Made by a program: the position numbers and the translations under genes. A DNA stretch of 11,973 nucleotides from an uncultured Oscillospiraceae bacterium (lineage in GTDB: Bacteria > Bacillota > Clostridia > Oscillospirales > Oscillospiraceae): the NCBI GenBank assembly GCA_947624465.1, contig CANQKJ010000037.1:1-11973 (forward strand), in the 5' to 3' direction. Positions 6,576 through 11,736 of the stretch are shown in pieces. Each line of letters starts with the position of its first letter. The stretch's first letter is position 1. The notes beneath the pieces are model-generated. The model saw only the letters and a list, made by a program, of their open reading frames with translations. It did not search any database and was not told the DNA's origin.

Positions 6576-6654
6576 GGAGGTGGTCGCTATGGAACACGTT
6601 AATTTTATGATTCTCCATAGCGCCTGGAAGTATCAATACTTGCAGACCACCTCC
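6576..6654 (+). promoter_or_regulatory. Predicted three-way-junction structure burying a ribosome binding site
   Basis: Outer stem GGAGGTGGTC (6576-6585) with GACCACCTCC (6645-6654), 10 bp and perfect. Inner arm 1 is GCTATGGA (6586-6593) with TCCATAGC (6614-6621), 8 bp and perfect, with a 20-nt loop. Inner arm 2 is AAGTA (6628-6632) with TACTT (6637-6641). The GGAGG ribosome site of the leader ORF lies in the outer stem and its ATG lies in arm 1, so the fold should block translation as RNA. It could also act as a single-stranded DNA structure during transfer or replication. It matches no riboswitch class I know. Confidence 0.65.
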
Positions 6655-6672
6655 GGCATGAAGCCCGAATAA
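6589..6672 (+). CDS. 27-residue leader peptide candidate
   Basis: A short ORF beginning MEHVNFMILHSAWKYQ and ending TAA at 6670-6672. AAGGAGG lies 8 nt before the ATG, one of the strongest ribosome sites in the window. Its ribosome site and start codon are paired in the predicted three-way junction, and it ends 23 nt before the next gene, so a leader or translational-control role for the downstream HTH gene is plausible. It may also be a small functional protein. I do not recognise the family. Confidence 0.45.
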   Translation: MEHVNFMILHSAWKYQYLQTTSGMKPE

Positions 6673-6695
6673 AACTGTAACCAGGGGAAATTGCT

Positions 6696-7073
6696 TTGGC
6701 TTCTCATGGAAAGCCGAAGCAAGGCCCCGGTAAAGGTAAAGACACATCAGCCCTGGCAAAGCTGATAAAGGACAGTCTCAAAAAGAACGGCATGAAGCAA
6801 AAGGATTTGGCAGTTTGCAGCGGTTTGCCAGAGTCCCGGATCAGCCGGATTTTGCGAGATGGTAATGTACGGCTGACAGAGCAAGACATCAATCAATTAG
6901 CCCTTGGCCTCAGAAAAACAGTTCGGGAACGGAATGAAATGCGGTATCTTGCCTGGCCTGAACTGCTCTATATCGACGAGGCATTGGACAAGCGGGTGGG
7001 TAATATTACAGTCTTGAACTGTCGGCTGGCAGAAGAAGGTTGTCCCTTGTTGGGAAATGATTATGTGAAATAA
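6696..7073 (+). CDS. Second XRE-like HTH protein
   Basis: A 125-residue protein with a basic, glycine-rich start (KPKQGPGKGKD) followed by a Cro/CI-type HTH at about residues 18-75: ALAKLIKDSLKKNGMKQKDL, then SGLPESRISRILRDG and LTEQDINQLALGL. The C-terminal part (WPELLYIDEALDKRVGN) is not recognised. The frame has no upstream ATG after the stop at 6678-6680. TTG at 6696 is the likely start, with AGGGG about 8 nt before it; the next ATG (codon 33) would cut into the HTH. It follows the leader ORF and ends before a strong terminator, so it is the only sizeable product of that first transcription unit. It probably works against or with the minus-strand XRE repressor; this is inferred. Confidence 0.8.
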   Translation: MASHGKPKQGPGKGKDTSALAKLIKDSLKKNGMKQKDLAVCSGLPESRISRILRDGNVRLTEQDINQLALGLRKTVRERNEMRYLAWPELLYIDEALDKRVGNITVLNCRLAEEGCPLLGNDYVK

Positions 7074-7080
7074 AGCATAC

Positions 7081-7123
7081 ACCGCCGTCCCAGGCAGCAA
7101 GTGGGGCGGCGGTTAGTTTTTTT
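7081..7123 (+). terminator. Rho-independent terminator after the second HTH gene
   Basis: An 11-bp stem (ACCGCCGTCCC at 7081-7091 with GGGGCGGCGGT at 7103-7113, one G-T pair) with an 11-nt loop, followed by seven T at 7117-7123. Confidence 0.85.
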
Positions 7124-7128
7124 GCTCA

Positions 7129-7146
7129 AATTTCACTGGTGAAATT
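7129..7146. promoter_or_regulatory. Operator-like palindrome before the replication genes
   Basis: AATTTCAC and GTGAAATT (8-bp perfect arms, 2-bp spacer) lie just after the terminator and about 100 bp before the next gene, where a promoter for the rep operon should be. No clear -35/-10 pair was found. A further hairpin (7199-7207 with 7217-7225) sits just before the ribosome site of the next gene. Confidence 0.4.
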
Positions 7147-7242
7147 CAGGGGGCGTTTGAGGTGGTACGATTAAGCTACACAAGAGCTTGTGACATTAGG
7201 GCGGCGCAAAGGCCACGCACCGCCCGGAAAGGAGAAAGCAGC

Positions 7243-7560
7243 ATGAAGATCACCGATTTGATTATCTCTGACAAGAGCCTGGGGGATAAGCTGTGGCTGG
7301 TGGCGGTGTCCCCGGCGTATGAGTACAAGGATAACCGTCGCACGGATACTATCCTCGGCTATCGCTATACTGTTGCCCTGCCCGAAAAGGGCCTGGATAA
7401 AGTCGATGTTCGTATCGACGGGCAGCAGCAGATGGACGCACCCAACGGCTATGTGGAGGTTCGCCTCGACGGCCTGGAGGTGTTTATCTATTGGTCTCGT
7501 GGTGAATATCATGTTGGCGCAAAGGCCCAAGGAATCCATCTGGCAAACCTGAAGTCTTAA
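7243..7560 (+). CDS. Small conserved-type protein of unknown function, upstream of the origin
   Basis: A 105-residue soluble protein beginning MKITDLIISDKSLGDKLW. It looks like an all-beta fold: alternating hydrophobic strands around LWLVAVSPAYEYK, GYRYTVALPE, VDVRIDG and VEVRLDGLEVFIYW. The ATG at 7243 has GGAG 8 nt upstream; the frame extends to 7162 but without a ribosome site. Its place directly before the origin and rep recalls the small DUF961-type proteins before the TcpA/MobT genes of Tn916-like elements, and an OB-fold single-strand-binding role would make sense. I do not recognise the sequence itself, so this is context only. Confidence 0.75.
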   Translation: MKITDLIISDKSLGDKLWLVAVSPAYEYKDNRRTDTILGYRYTVALPEKGLDKVDVRIDGQQQMDAPNGYVEVRLDGLEVFIYWSRGEYHVGAKAQGIHLANLKS

Positions 7561-7566
7561 CGCCTT

Positions 7567-7646
7567 GGGCGGCGCTGGAGAGGCCAGCCGGGATTAGGAC
7601 AGTCCCCTCAAGGGAATGGCCCCCGGCGGCAGCGCCAGCGCCGCCC
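7567..7646. repeat. 80-nt GC-rich composite hairpin next to the origin
   Basis: Perfect outer stem GGGCGGCGCTGG (7567-7578) with CCAGCGCCGCCC (7635-7646). Inside are a nested bulged stem (GCC-A-GCCGGG with CCCGGCGGC) and a small TCCC/GGGA hairpin. It begins right after the stop codon of the preceding gene and ends 2 bp before the nonamer stem. It could be a single-strand origin, a terminator without a long T-tract, or part of the replication origin. Confidence 0.7.
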
Positions 7647-7648
7647 CT

Positions 7649-7698
7649 TTGCCATAAGGATTAGTATTACCCTTATGGCAACCATGTAGCATGTAGCA
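7649..7698 (+). other. Rolling-circle origin: stem-loop with CRESS nonanucleotide and tandem iterons
   Basis: A perfect 11-bp stem, TTGCCATAAGG (7649-7659) with CCTTATGGCAA (7671-7681), encloses an 11-nt loop containing TAGTATTAC (7662-7670). This nonamer is the one at circovirus and nanovirus origins (TAATATTAC in geminiviruses), which Rep nicks between positions 7 and 8; here that is between 7668 and 7669. Two tandem CATGTAG units (7683-7696) follow at 1 bp, as circovirus Rep-binding repeats do. The rep gene starts 18 nt later on the same strand as the nonamer. The structure is seen directly; its function as the origin is inferred from known viruses and from the Rep motifs. Confidence 0.85.
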
Positions 7699-7716
7699 CA
7701 CACATAGGAGGCCAAC

Positions 7717-8685
7717 ATGGGCAACAACAGTCAATCCCGCAAATGGGCGCTGGTCATCAACAACCCATTGGAGGCTGGTCTTGACCATGGCGCTATAACC
7801 GATATACTACACCGATTCTCTCCCGGCTATTTCTGCATGGCCGACGAGATTGCCACGACGGGGACATATCACACGCACATTTTTCTTTATGCCCCGTCGC
7901 CTATCCGTTTCAGTACCATCAAAGGACGGTTCCCCGTCGCTCACATTGAGAAAGCATACGGGAGCGCCCACGATAACCGGGACTATATCCGCAAGGAGGG
8001 TAAGTGGGCTGATACGGACAAGGCCGAAACCTCAGTCCCCGGCACCTTTGAGGAATGGGGAGACCTCCCCGCCGAAAAAGAGGAGCAGGCCCCGGAGATG
8101 TTCAAACTCATGCGGGAGCTGCGGGAGGGAGCGTCCACGATGGAGATCATTGAAGAACACCCCAACCTGGCCTTTCGTATCAAGGAGATTGAGGCGCTCC
8201 GCCAAGTCATTCTCTCCGAGAAGTACAGCGTGGAGAAGCGGGACCTGGAGGTATCTTATCTCTATGGGGCCAGCGGGACGGGTAAGACCTGGGGCATCTT
8301 TGAGCAGAACGACCCCAGGGAGATTTGCCGTATCACCGACTACGGCGGCAAGAACGGCGTCCGCTTCGACGCCTACCGCTGTCAGGCGGTGCTTGTGTTT
8401 GAGGAGTTCCATTCACAAATCCCCATCAGCGCCATGCTCAACTATCTGGACATTTATCCCATCAATCTCCCCGCCCGCTATAATGACCGGGTGGCTTGTT
8501 ATACCAAGGTCTATCTCACCAGCAACATCCCCTTGGAGCAGCAGTACCGGGACATTCAGAGGGATAAGCTGGAAACTTGGCGGGCGTTCCTCCGTCGTAT
8601 CCATAACATTATTGAGTATCTGCCTGACGGCACTACTCTCGTCCACAAAGGAGGTCATGCTATCAATGACGACAACAAACCGTGA
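7717..8685 (+). CDS. rep: CRESS-DNA-virus-like Rep (HUH endonuclease plus SF3 helicase)
   Basis: A 322-residue rolling-circle replication initiator. N-terminal HUH endonuclease: motif I WALVINN (10-16), motif II YHTHIFLYA with metal-binding H52 and H54, motif III DYIRK with nicking Y90 and K93. C-terminal superfamily 3 helicase: Walker A GASGTGKT (184-191), Walker-B-like VLVFEEF (225-231) and motif C YLTSN (266-270). This domain order and these motifs define Reps of circoviruses, geminiviruses and related bacterial plasmids. The Walker B carries E-E rather than the usual D-D/D-E. AGGAGG lies 5 nt before the ATG. The origin stem-loop sits directly upstream and the FtsK gene overlaps the end by 20 bp, so the two are co-expressed. 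In an integrative element this protein may also act as the relaxase. Confidence 0.93.
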   Translation: MGNNSQSRKWALVINNPLEAGLDHGAITDILHRFSPGYFCMADEIATTGTYHTHIFLYAPSPIRFSTIKGRFPVAHIEKAYGSAHDNRDYIRKEGKWADTDKAETSVPGTFEEWGDLPAEKEEQAPEMFKLMRELREGASTMEIIEEHPNLAFRIKEIEALRQVILSEKYSVEKRDLEVSYLYGASGTGKTWGIFEQNDPREICRITDYGGKNGVRFDAYRCQAVLVFEEFHSQIPISAMLNYLDIYPINLPARYNDRVACYTKVYLTSNIPLEQQYRDIQRDKLETWRAFLRRIHNIIEYLPDGTTLVHKGGHAINDDNKP

Positions 8686-9976
8686 CGACATCAACCGTAG
8701 GACGGAAAACCGTCATCTGCTCCGGCGCTTATGCGCCGGGGTGGATTCGGTCAAAACCGTCCCCATCATGCGCTTGCTCCTGGCTGTCTTTCTGGCCGCT
8801 ATGGCGCTGCTCTGGGTTTTTCGGGGCGCTGTCTTTGTTACTGACGCTTTCGGCCCTTTGGCGAAACTCTTTGACGCCTTGGTACAAATCCTGTTGGCTG
8901 TGTGTACCGTGGTGGGCTTTATCGCTATCCTGATAATCATGGGAACGCCGTGGGGCAGCAAAAGGGCCAGGGAGGATTTACAGAAGATCGGTCTCATCAA
9001 TCATGCGGGGGAAGCCCCCATCCTGGTATCCAAAAAGCAGGATAAAAACAATCCCCGGCTGACGGTCTGGGAGTTTGACCCCTGCGGGATACCCCTCCAA
9101 GAGTGGGAGGACAAGCAGGCCAGGATAGAGACCGCCTTAAATATTATCATCGCAAAAATGGTCTGGGGCGCGGGACGGAAAATCATCCGTGTCTATGCTG
9201 TCCCCGCTGAAAGCGACTTCCCGGCCCTGCTCCGCTGGAATGACAAATTTCTGTCTGCGGATAACTTTGTGCTGGTCCTGGGGGAAAGCCTCCTGGGGCC
9301 TGTGACCGTCAATCTGGCCCACATTCCCCACATCCTCTTGGGCGGCTCCACCGGGAGCGGCAAGAGCGTCCTGTTAAAGCTGCTGCTCATGCAGGCGCTC
9401 CGCAAGGGGGCGGAGATCTATATTGCCGACTTCAAGGGCGGTGTGGACTTCCCCAAGGTCTGGCATAAAAAATGCCGTATGTGCTTCACCGAGGCGGATT
9501 TGCTCTATACACTCAATCAGCTTGTGGCGGTGCTGGAATACCGCAAAAGCCGGCTGGCGGAAACCGGGTGCCCTGACCTGGACGCATACAACCGGGCCAC
9601 GGGAGAGAACTTGCCCCGGCTGGTGTTCGCCTGTGACGAGGTGGCGGAGGTGCTGGACCGGACGGGCCGGAGCAAGGAGGACAAGGAGCTGCTGGGCCAG
9701 ATCGAGAACAGGCTGGCTACCATCGCCCGACAAGGGCGGGCCTTTGGTATCCATCTGATTCTTGCCACCCAGCGCCCGGACGCCACCATCATCCCCGGCC
9801 AAATCCGCAACAATATGGATTTCCGGGCGTGCGGCAGGGCGGACAGCGTACTGTCCCAAATCATCTTGGACAACACCAGCGCCGCCGAGCAGATTCCCAA
9901 GGACGCCAGGGGCCGCTTCATTCTCCACGACGGGACCATCTTCCAGGGTTATCTGTTCGACGAGGGACAGCTTTAA
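8666..9976 (+). CDS. FtsK/SpoIIIE-type DNA translocase, TcpA-like coupling protein
   Basis: A 436-residue membrane-anchored ATPase. Two transmembrane helices lie at about 35-53 and 71-92, followed by an FtsK motor: Walker A GGSTGSGKS (226-234), YIADFKGGVDF (252-262), Walker B LVFACDE (319-325) and the FtsK signature ATQRPDA (367-373). It lacks the long linker and gamma domain of chromosomal FtsK, and its size fits TcpA/Orf21-type coupling proteins of Tn916-like elements, which pump or hand over DNA at the membrane during transfer. The start ATG at 8666 is chosen because AAAGGAGG lies 11 nt upstream; another ATG at 8657 is only 2 nt from it. The frame is open far upstream inside rep, but that stretch is a shadow. 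The overlap with rep suggests the two proteins work on the same DNA intermediate. Confidence 0.92.
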   Translation: MTTTNRDDINRRTENRHLLRRLCAGVDSVKTVPIMRLLLAVFLAAMALLWVFRGAVFVTDAFGPLAKLFDALVQILLAVCTVVGFIAILIIMGTPWGSKRAREDLQKIGLINHAGEAPILVSKKQDKNNPRLTVWEFDPCGIPLQEWEDKQARIETALNIIIAKMVWGAGRKIIRVYAVPAESDFPALLRWNDKFLSADNFVLVLGESLLGPVTVNLAHIPHILLGGSTGSGKSVLLKLLLMQALRKGAEIYIADFKGGVDFPKVWHKKCRMCFTEADLLYTLNQLVAVLEYRKSRLAETGCPDLDAYNRATGENLPRLVFACDEVAEVLDRTGRSKEDKELLGQIENRLATIARQGRAFGIHLILATQRPDATIIPGQIRNNMDFRACGRADSVLSQIILDNTSAAEQIPKDARGRFILHDGTIFQGYLFDEGQL

Positions 9977-9992
9977 GACGGAGGCGGTCCCC

Positions 9993-10166
9993 ATGTCCAG
10001 GAAAAAGAAGGTCAACGACTACGGCACCGGGATTCCCCTCCACGAAGTGGAGGCCCTGGCCCGTGTCCTGCTCCCGGAGATTCAAGCCTTTTTTGAGAGC
10101 GAGGAGGGGCAGAGGGAGTTTGCCGAGTGGAAAGCCCAAAAGCAAGCACAAGAAAATACACAATAA
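9993..10166 (+). CDS. Small acidic helical protein at the end of the rep-ftsK operon
   Basis: A 57-residue protein starting MSRKKKVNDYGTGIPLHEVE, with a basic N-terminus and then a mostly helical, acidic remainder (LLPEIQAFFESEEGQ). GGAGG lies 8 nt before the ATG and only 16 bp separate it from the FtsK stop, so it belongs to the same operon. No family is recognised. An accessory role in replication, mobilisation or excision (excisionase-like proteins are of this size) is possible but unsupported by any motif. Confidence 0.75.
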   Translation: MSRKKKVNDYGTGIPLHEVEALARVLLPEIQAFFESEEGQREFAEWKAQKQAQENTQ

Positions 10167-10171
10167 ACCGC

Positions 10172-10210
10172 AGGGCGGGAACATCTAAACGATGCTCCCG
10201 CCCTATTTAT
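10172..10210 (+). terminator. Terminator of the rep-ftsK operon
   Basis: A 14-bp stem with one mismatch (AGGGCGGGAACATC at 10172-10185, GATGCTCCCGCCCT at 10191-10204, loop TAAAC), followed by ATTTAT. It may also stop the zinc-ribbon transcript arriving from the right. It marks the likely right edge of the integrative element's coding part. Confidence 0.7.
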
Positions 10211-10229
10211 CTCCCCGACAAGCGGGAAT

Positions 10230-10436
10230 TTATCTGTTTGTGAGTTTTTTGGGCTTATCTGTCAAGGTGAAATCAAATACAGCCCCACAATCCTTACAAG
10301 CGGAGCAAATAATGAAAGAACTCTTTTTTAATAATCCATTTTCAGTATCAGGGATAAAGGTAAATCCATACGGAGCTGTTAAACTTCCGTTCATAATATC
10401 TTCACTTCCGCATTTGGGGCATTTCCTGCTTTCCAT
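10230..10436 (-). CDS. Small zinc-ribbon protein
   Basis: A 68-residue protein with two metal-binding knuckles: CPKCG (C6, C9) near the start, and C44, C47 and C50 in CSACKDCG. Between them is a beta-rich insert (GFTFIPDTENGLLKKSS). It resembles the short bacterial proteins of the DUF6487 or TFIIIB-zinc-ribbon type, whose function is unknown. GAGGAGG lies 7 nt before the ATG, so the start is secure. It stands alone between the element's last terminator and a gene-free stretch and is AT-richer than the rep operon, so it is probably cargo or flanking island DNA. Confidence 0.85.
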   Translation of the reverse strand: MESRKCPKCGSEDIMNGSLTAPYGFTFIPDTENGLLKKSSFIICSACKDCGAVFDFTLTDKPKKLTNR

Positions 10437-10462
10437 GATAGTTCCTCCTCAAATTCAAGTTT

Positions 10463-10603
10463 TTAGTTTCCAAACTTGCTGGCGGCGAACAGTTTGTCAA
10501 AACCGTTCGCGGATGGCGGCTTTCTGCTGTCAGATAGGAAGCCTCGCAGAGCGCACGATACATGGTCGCCAAACCTATGTATATGAACTGCGCCCTTTAG
10601 TTC
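10463..10603 (-). pseudogene. Possible C-terminal gene remnant
   Basis: On the minus strand a 46-codon open frame without a usable start reads like the end of a protein (SANGFDKLFAASKFGN then TAA). It is bounded upstream by a stop codon and lies in a GC-richer block between two AT-rich genes. An 11-bp hairpin (10485-10495 with 10500-10510, one mismatch) lies within it. I cannot identify the parent; it may equally be a non-coding repeat. Confidence 0.25.
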
Positions 10604-10615
10604 CTAAAGGGTTTT
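10593..10615 (+). terminator. Small hairpin followed by T4
   Basis: CCCTTTAG, TTC, CTAAAGGG (perfect 8-bp stem, 3-nt loop), then TTTTG on the plus strand. No plus-strand gene precedes it in this block, so it may be the relic of a lost gene or part of a mobile intergenic segment. Confidence 0.45.
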
Positions 10616-10692
10616 GCAACTTCTCAACAAACGGGAATTTCACATTCGGCTTTAATCGTAGTGAATGAAGCGCAGACGAAACGAATGCAATT

Positions 10693-11052
10693 TCATTTCC
10701 TTTTACTTACAATCAACAAAAGCAGGACAAAAAACACAAGAACTACTAGGATAGCAGACAGAATCATCCAAACAGCATTACTAACATGTAACAATGTACC
10801 AACCGACAAAGCCAGCACAATGAAGAGATACGTCAACTGAATCAAACAGAATCCTACATTTTCTTTGTTTGATGCAATATAAAGATAAAGAAACAGCAGT
10901 GACAAGGCAGCAATAAAAGCGTAAGCAAAACTGCGATATTGTGGGTTATCGCCAAAACACAACTCTGAAACCGAAATCATTACTGTCCCTATTGGCACAA
11001 TTAAGAACAGGTATTTAGAATAAAAGCGATTTATTCTGTATAAAAAATTCAT
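10693..11052 (-). CDS. Four-helix membrane protein of unknown function
   Basis: A 119-residue, almost wholly hydrophobic protein with four predicted transmembrane segments: LFLIVPIGTVMISVSELCF, FAYAFIAALSLLFLYLY, CLIQLTYLFIVLALSVG and WMILSAILVVLVFFVLLLL. It ends in a basic VSKRK tail, which suggests a cytoplasmic C-terminus. The start is set at the ATG at 11050-11052 (MNFLYRINRF), which has AAAGGTG upstream; the frame extends further to 11085 but without a ribosome site and into a hairpin. It follows the PH-like membrane protein on the same strand by 43 bp and is probably co-transcribed. No family is recognised; an immunity protein or membrane partner is possible but not supported by motifs. 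Confidence 0.8.
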   Translation of the reverse strand: MNFLYRINRFYSKYLFLIVPIGTVMISVSELCFGDNPQYRSFAYAFIAALSLLFLYLYIASNKENVGFCLIQLTYLFIVLALSVGTLLHVSNAVWMILSAILVVLVFFVLLLLIVSKRK

Positions 11053-11071
11053 ATATGAACACCTTTCTTCT

Positions 11072-11109
11072 AACACTGGAGCCAATAAAGAATGATTAGC
11101 TCCAGTGTT
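11072..11109 (-). repeat. Intercistronic hairpin between the two membrane-protein genes
   Basis: Perfect 11-bp inverted repeat, AACACTGGAGC (11072-11082) and GCTCCAGTGTT (11099-11109), with a 16-nt loop that includes the stop codon of the upstream gene. No T-tract follows on the minus strand, and the ribosome site of the next gene comes just after it. It could act as an mRNA stabiliser, partial attenuator or protein-binding site. Confidence 0.65.
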
Positions 11110-11722
11110 GTATTGTGTTCAGATAAAATGCAAGACAAATGATATTTGCCCCAGACATCATTACAAGGAAGTACAGCGAATAAGACCATGCCCCAATAAT
11201 GCCTGATGGCACAAGTACATTAACTGTCATATAAAGTAAGACAATTACAAAACGGACGATTCTCATTAACTTGGCTGACGATTCGCTTTGTTGATTTAGA
11301 CATTTTGAGGCTTTAAGTTGATTGACCTGATACATAAATTCGTCATTTTTGTATAATGATAAATTTACGGAGTGATTATTGTCATAAGAAATAGTGACTT
11401 GTTCTTTTGCTAATGCAAACAGATGAAACTTCAACTTGGTTGCGCCTTCAATTTTGTTCAATGAGTGAATTGATATATTTTTGAATGGAATTCCAATAAT
11501 ATAAAATACTATATAATCTGGGCTTAAGGAAATGTGCGCTGAAGAAAATGCAAACACAAAAGCCCCCATAACAAAAAACACAATCGAAATATAAATTGTA
11601 AAATACTCGACTGATAGATAATCTGAATGATTAAAAGAACTAAGAATCAACGGAATTAGCATAGCGAGCCCAATTACAATGTACAACCATGCATTTTGCT
11701 TGCAATAATATCTTTTTTTCAT
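11096..11722 (-). CDS. Membrane protein with a bacterial PH-like core
   Basis: A 208-residue protein. Two N-terminal transmembrane helices (about 12-29 and 41-60) are followed by a cytoplasmic-type stretch (about 62-135) with the rhythm of bacterial PH domains such as YdbS-like proteins: ISLSPDYIVFYIIGIPFKNI, IHSLNKIEGA, KEQVTISYDN and LSLYKNDEFMYQVNQL. Two more helices follow (about 155-172 and 180-202). The function is unknown. The ATG at 11720-11722 has only a weak ribosome site. The gene is very AT-rich, begins 15 bp after the right 171-bp repeat and would be expressed from the promoter in that repeat, just as the lipoprotein gene is at the left copy. The PH-like assignment is from pattern only. 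Confidence 0.75.
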   Translation of the reverse strand: MKKRYYCKQNAWLYIVIGLAMLIPLILSSFNHSDYLSVEYFTIYISIVFFVMGAFVFAFSSAHISLSPDYIVFYIIGIPFKNISIHSLNKIEGATKLKFHLFALAKEQVTISYDNNHSVNLSLYKNDEFMYQVNQLKASKCLNQQSESSAKLMRIVRFVIVLLYMTVNVLVPSGIIGAWSYSLYFLVMMSGANIICLAFYLNTIQHWS

Positions 11723-11736
11723 TCCGCTATCATCCC

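Larger units (their letters stand above)
5979..6588. other. 610-bp divergent control region without an assured gene
   Basis: Lies between the minus-strand HTH/recombinase operon and the plus-strand operon. From left to right it holds the HTH promoter with operator 1, a bulged hairpin (GGGTGTC with GACACCC at about 6054-6081), two direct copies of ACCCTTGATA (6078-6087 and 6176-6185) around a large hairpin, and an operator pair at 6202-6254. A weak plus-strand promoter candidate follows: TTGCCG at 6262-6267, 17 nt, TCTTAT at 6285-6290. From 6300 to 6570 no start codon with a convincing ribosome site was found. One frame (6395-6610) is open and protein-like but has only TTG or an internal ATG as possible starts. 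An oriT could also lie here, but no known motif was recognised. Confidence 0.6.
4078..10204. mobile_element. Integrative element with a serine recombinase and a CRESS-like replicon
   Basis: A compact gene set typical of an integrative mobilizable or small conjugative element: XRE regulator plus large serine recombinase on the minus strand, and on the plus strand a second XRE protein, a small protein, a rolling-circle Rep with its origin, an FtsK/TcpA-like ATPase and a small acidic protein. No mating-channel genes (VirB4, VirB6 or lytic transglycosylase) are visible, so it would need a helper for conjugation. The limits given are those of the recombinase gene and of the last terminator; the true attachment sites could not be located, because serine integrases use cores of only 2-3 bp. 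The element lies within the larger island bounded by the 171-bp repeats. Confidence 0.75.

Noticed and set aside
7850..8665. N-terminal extension of the FtsK frame inside rep
   Set aside because: This part is out of frame with the Rep motifs and is an Arg/Ser/Pro-rich shadow. The FtsK protein starts at 8666 after AAAGGAGG.
10192..10668. Plus-strand open frame of 158 codons
   Set aside because: It runs across the terminator, antisense to the zinc-ribbon gene and through a hairpin block, with no ribosome site and no domain.
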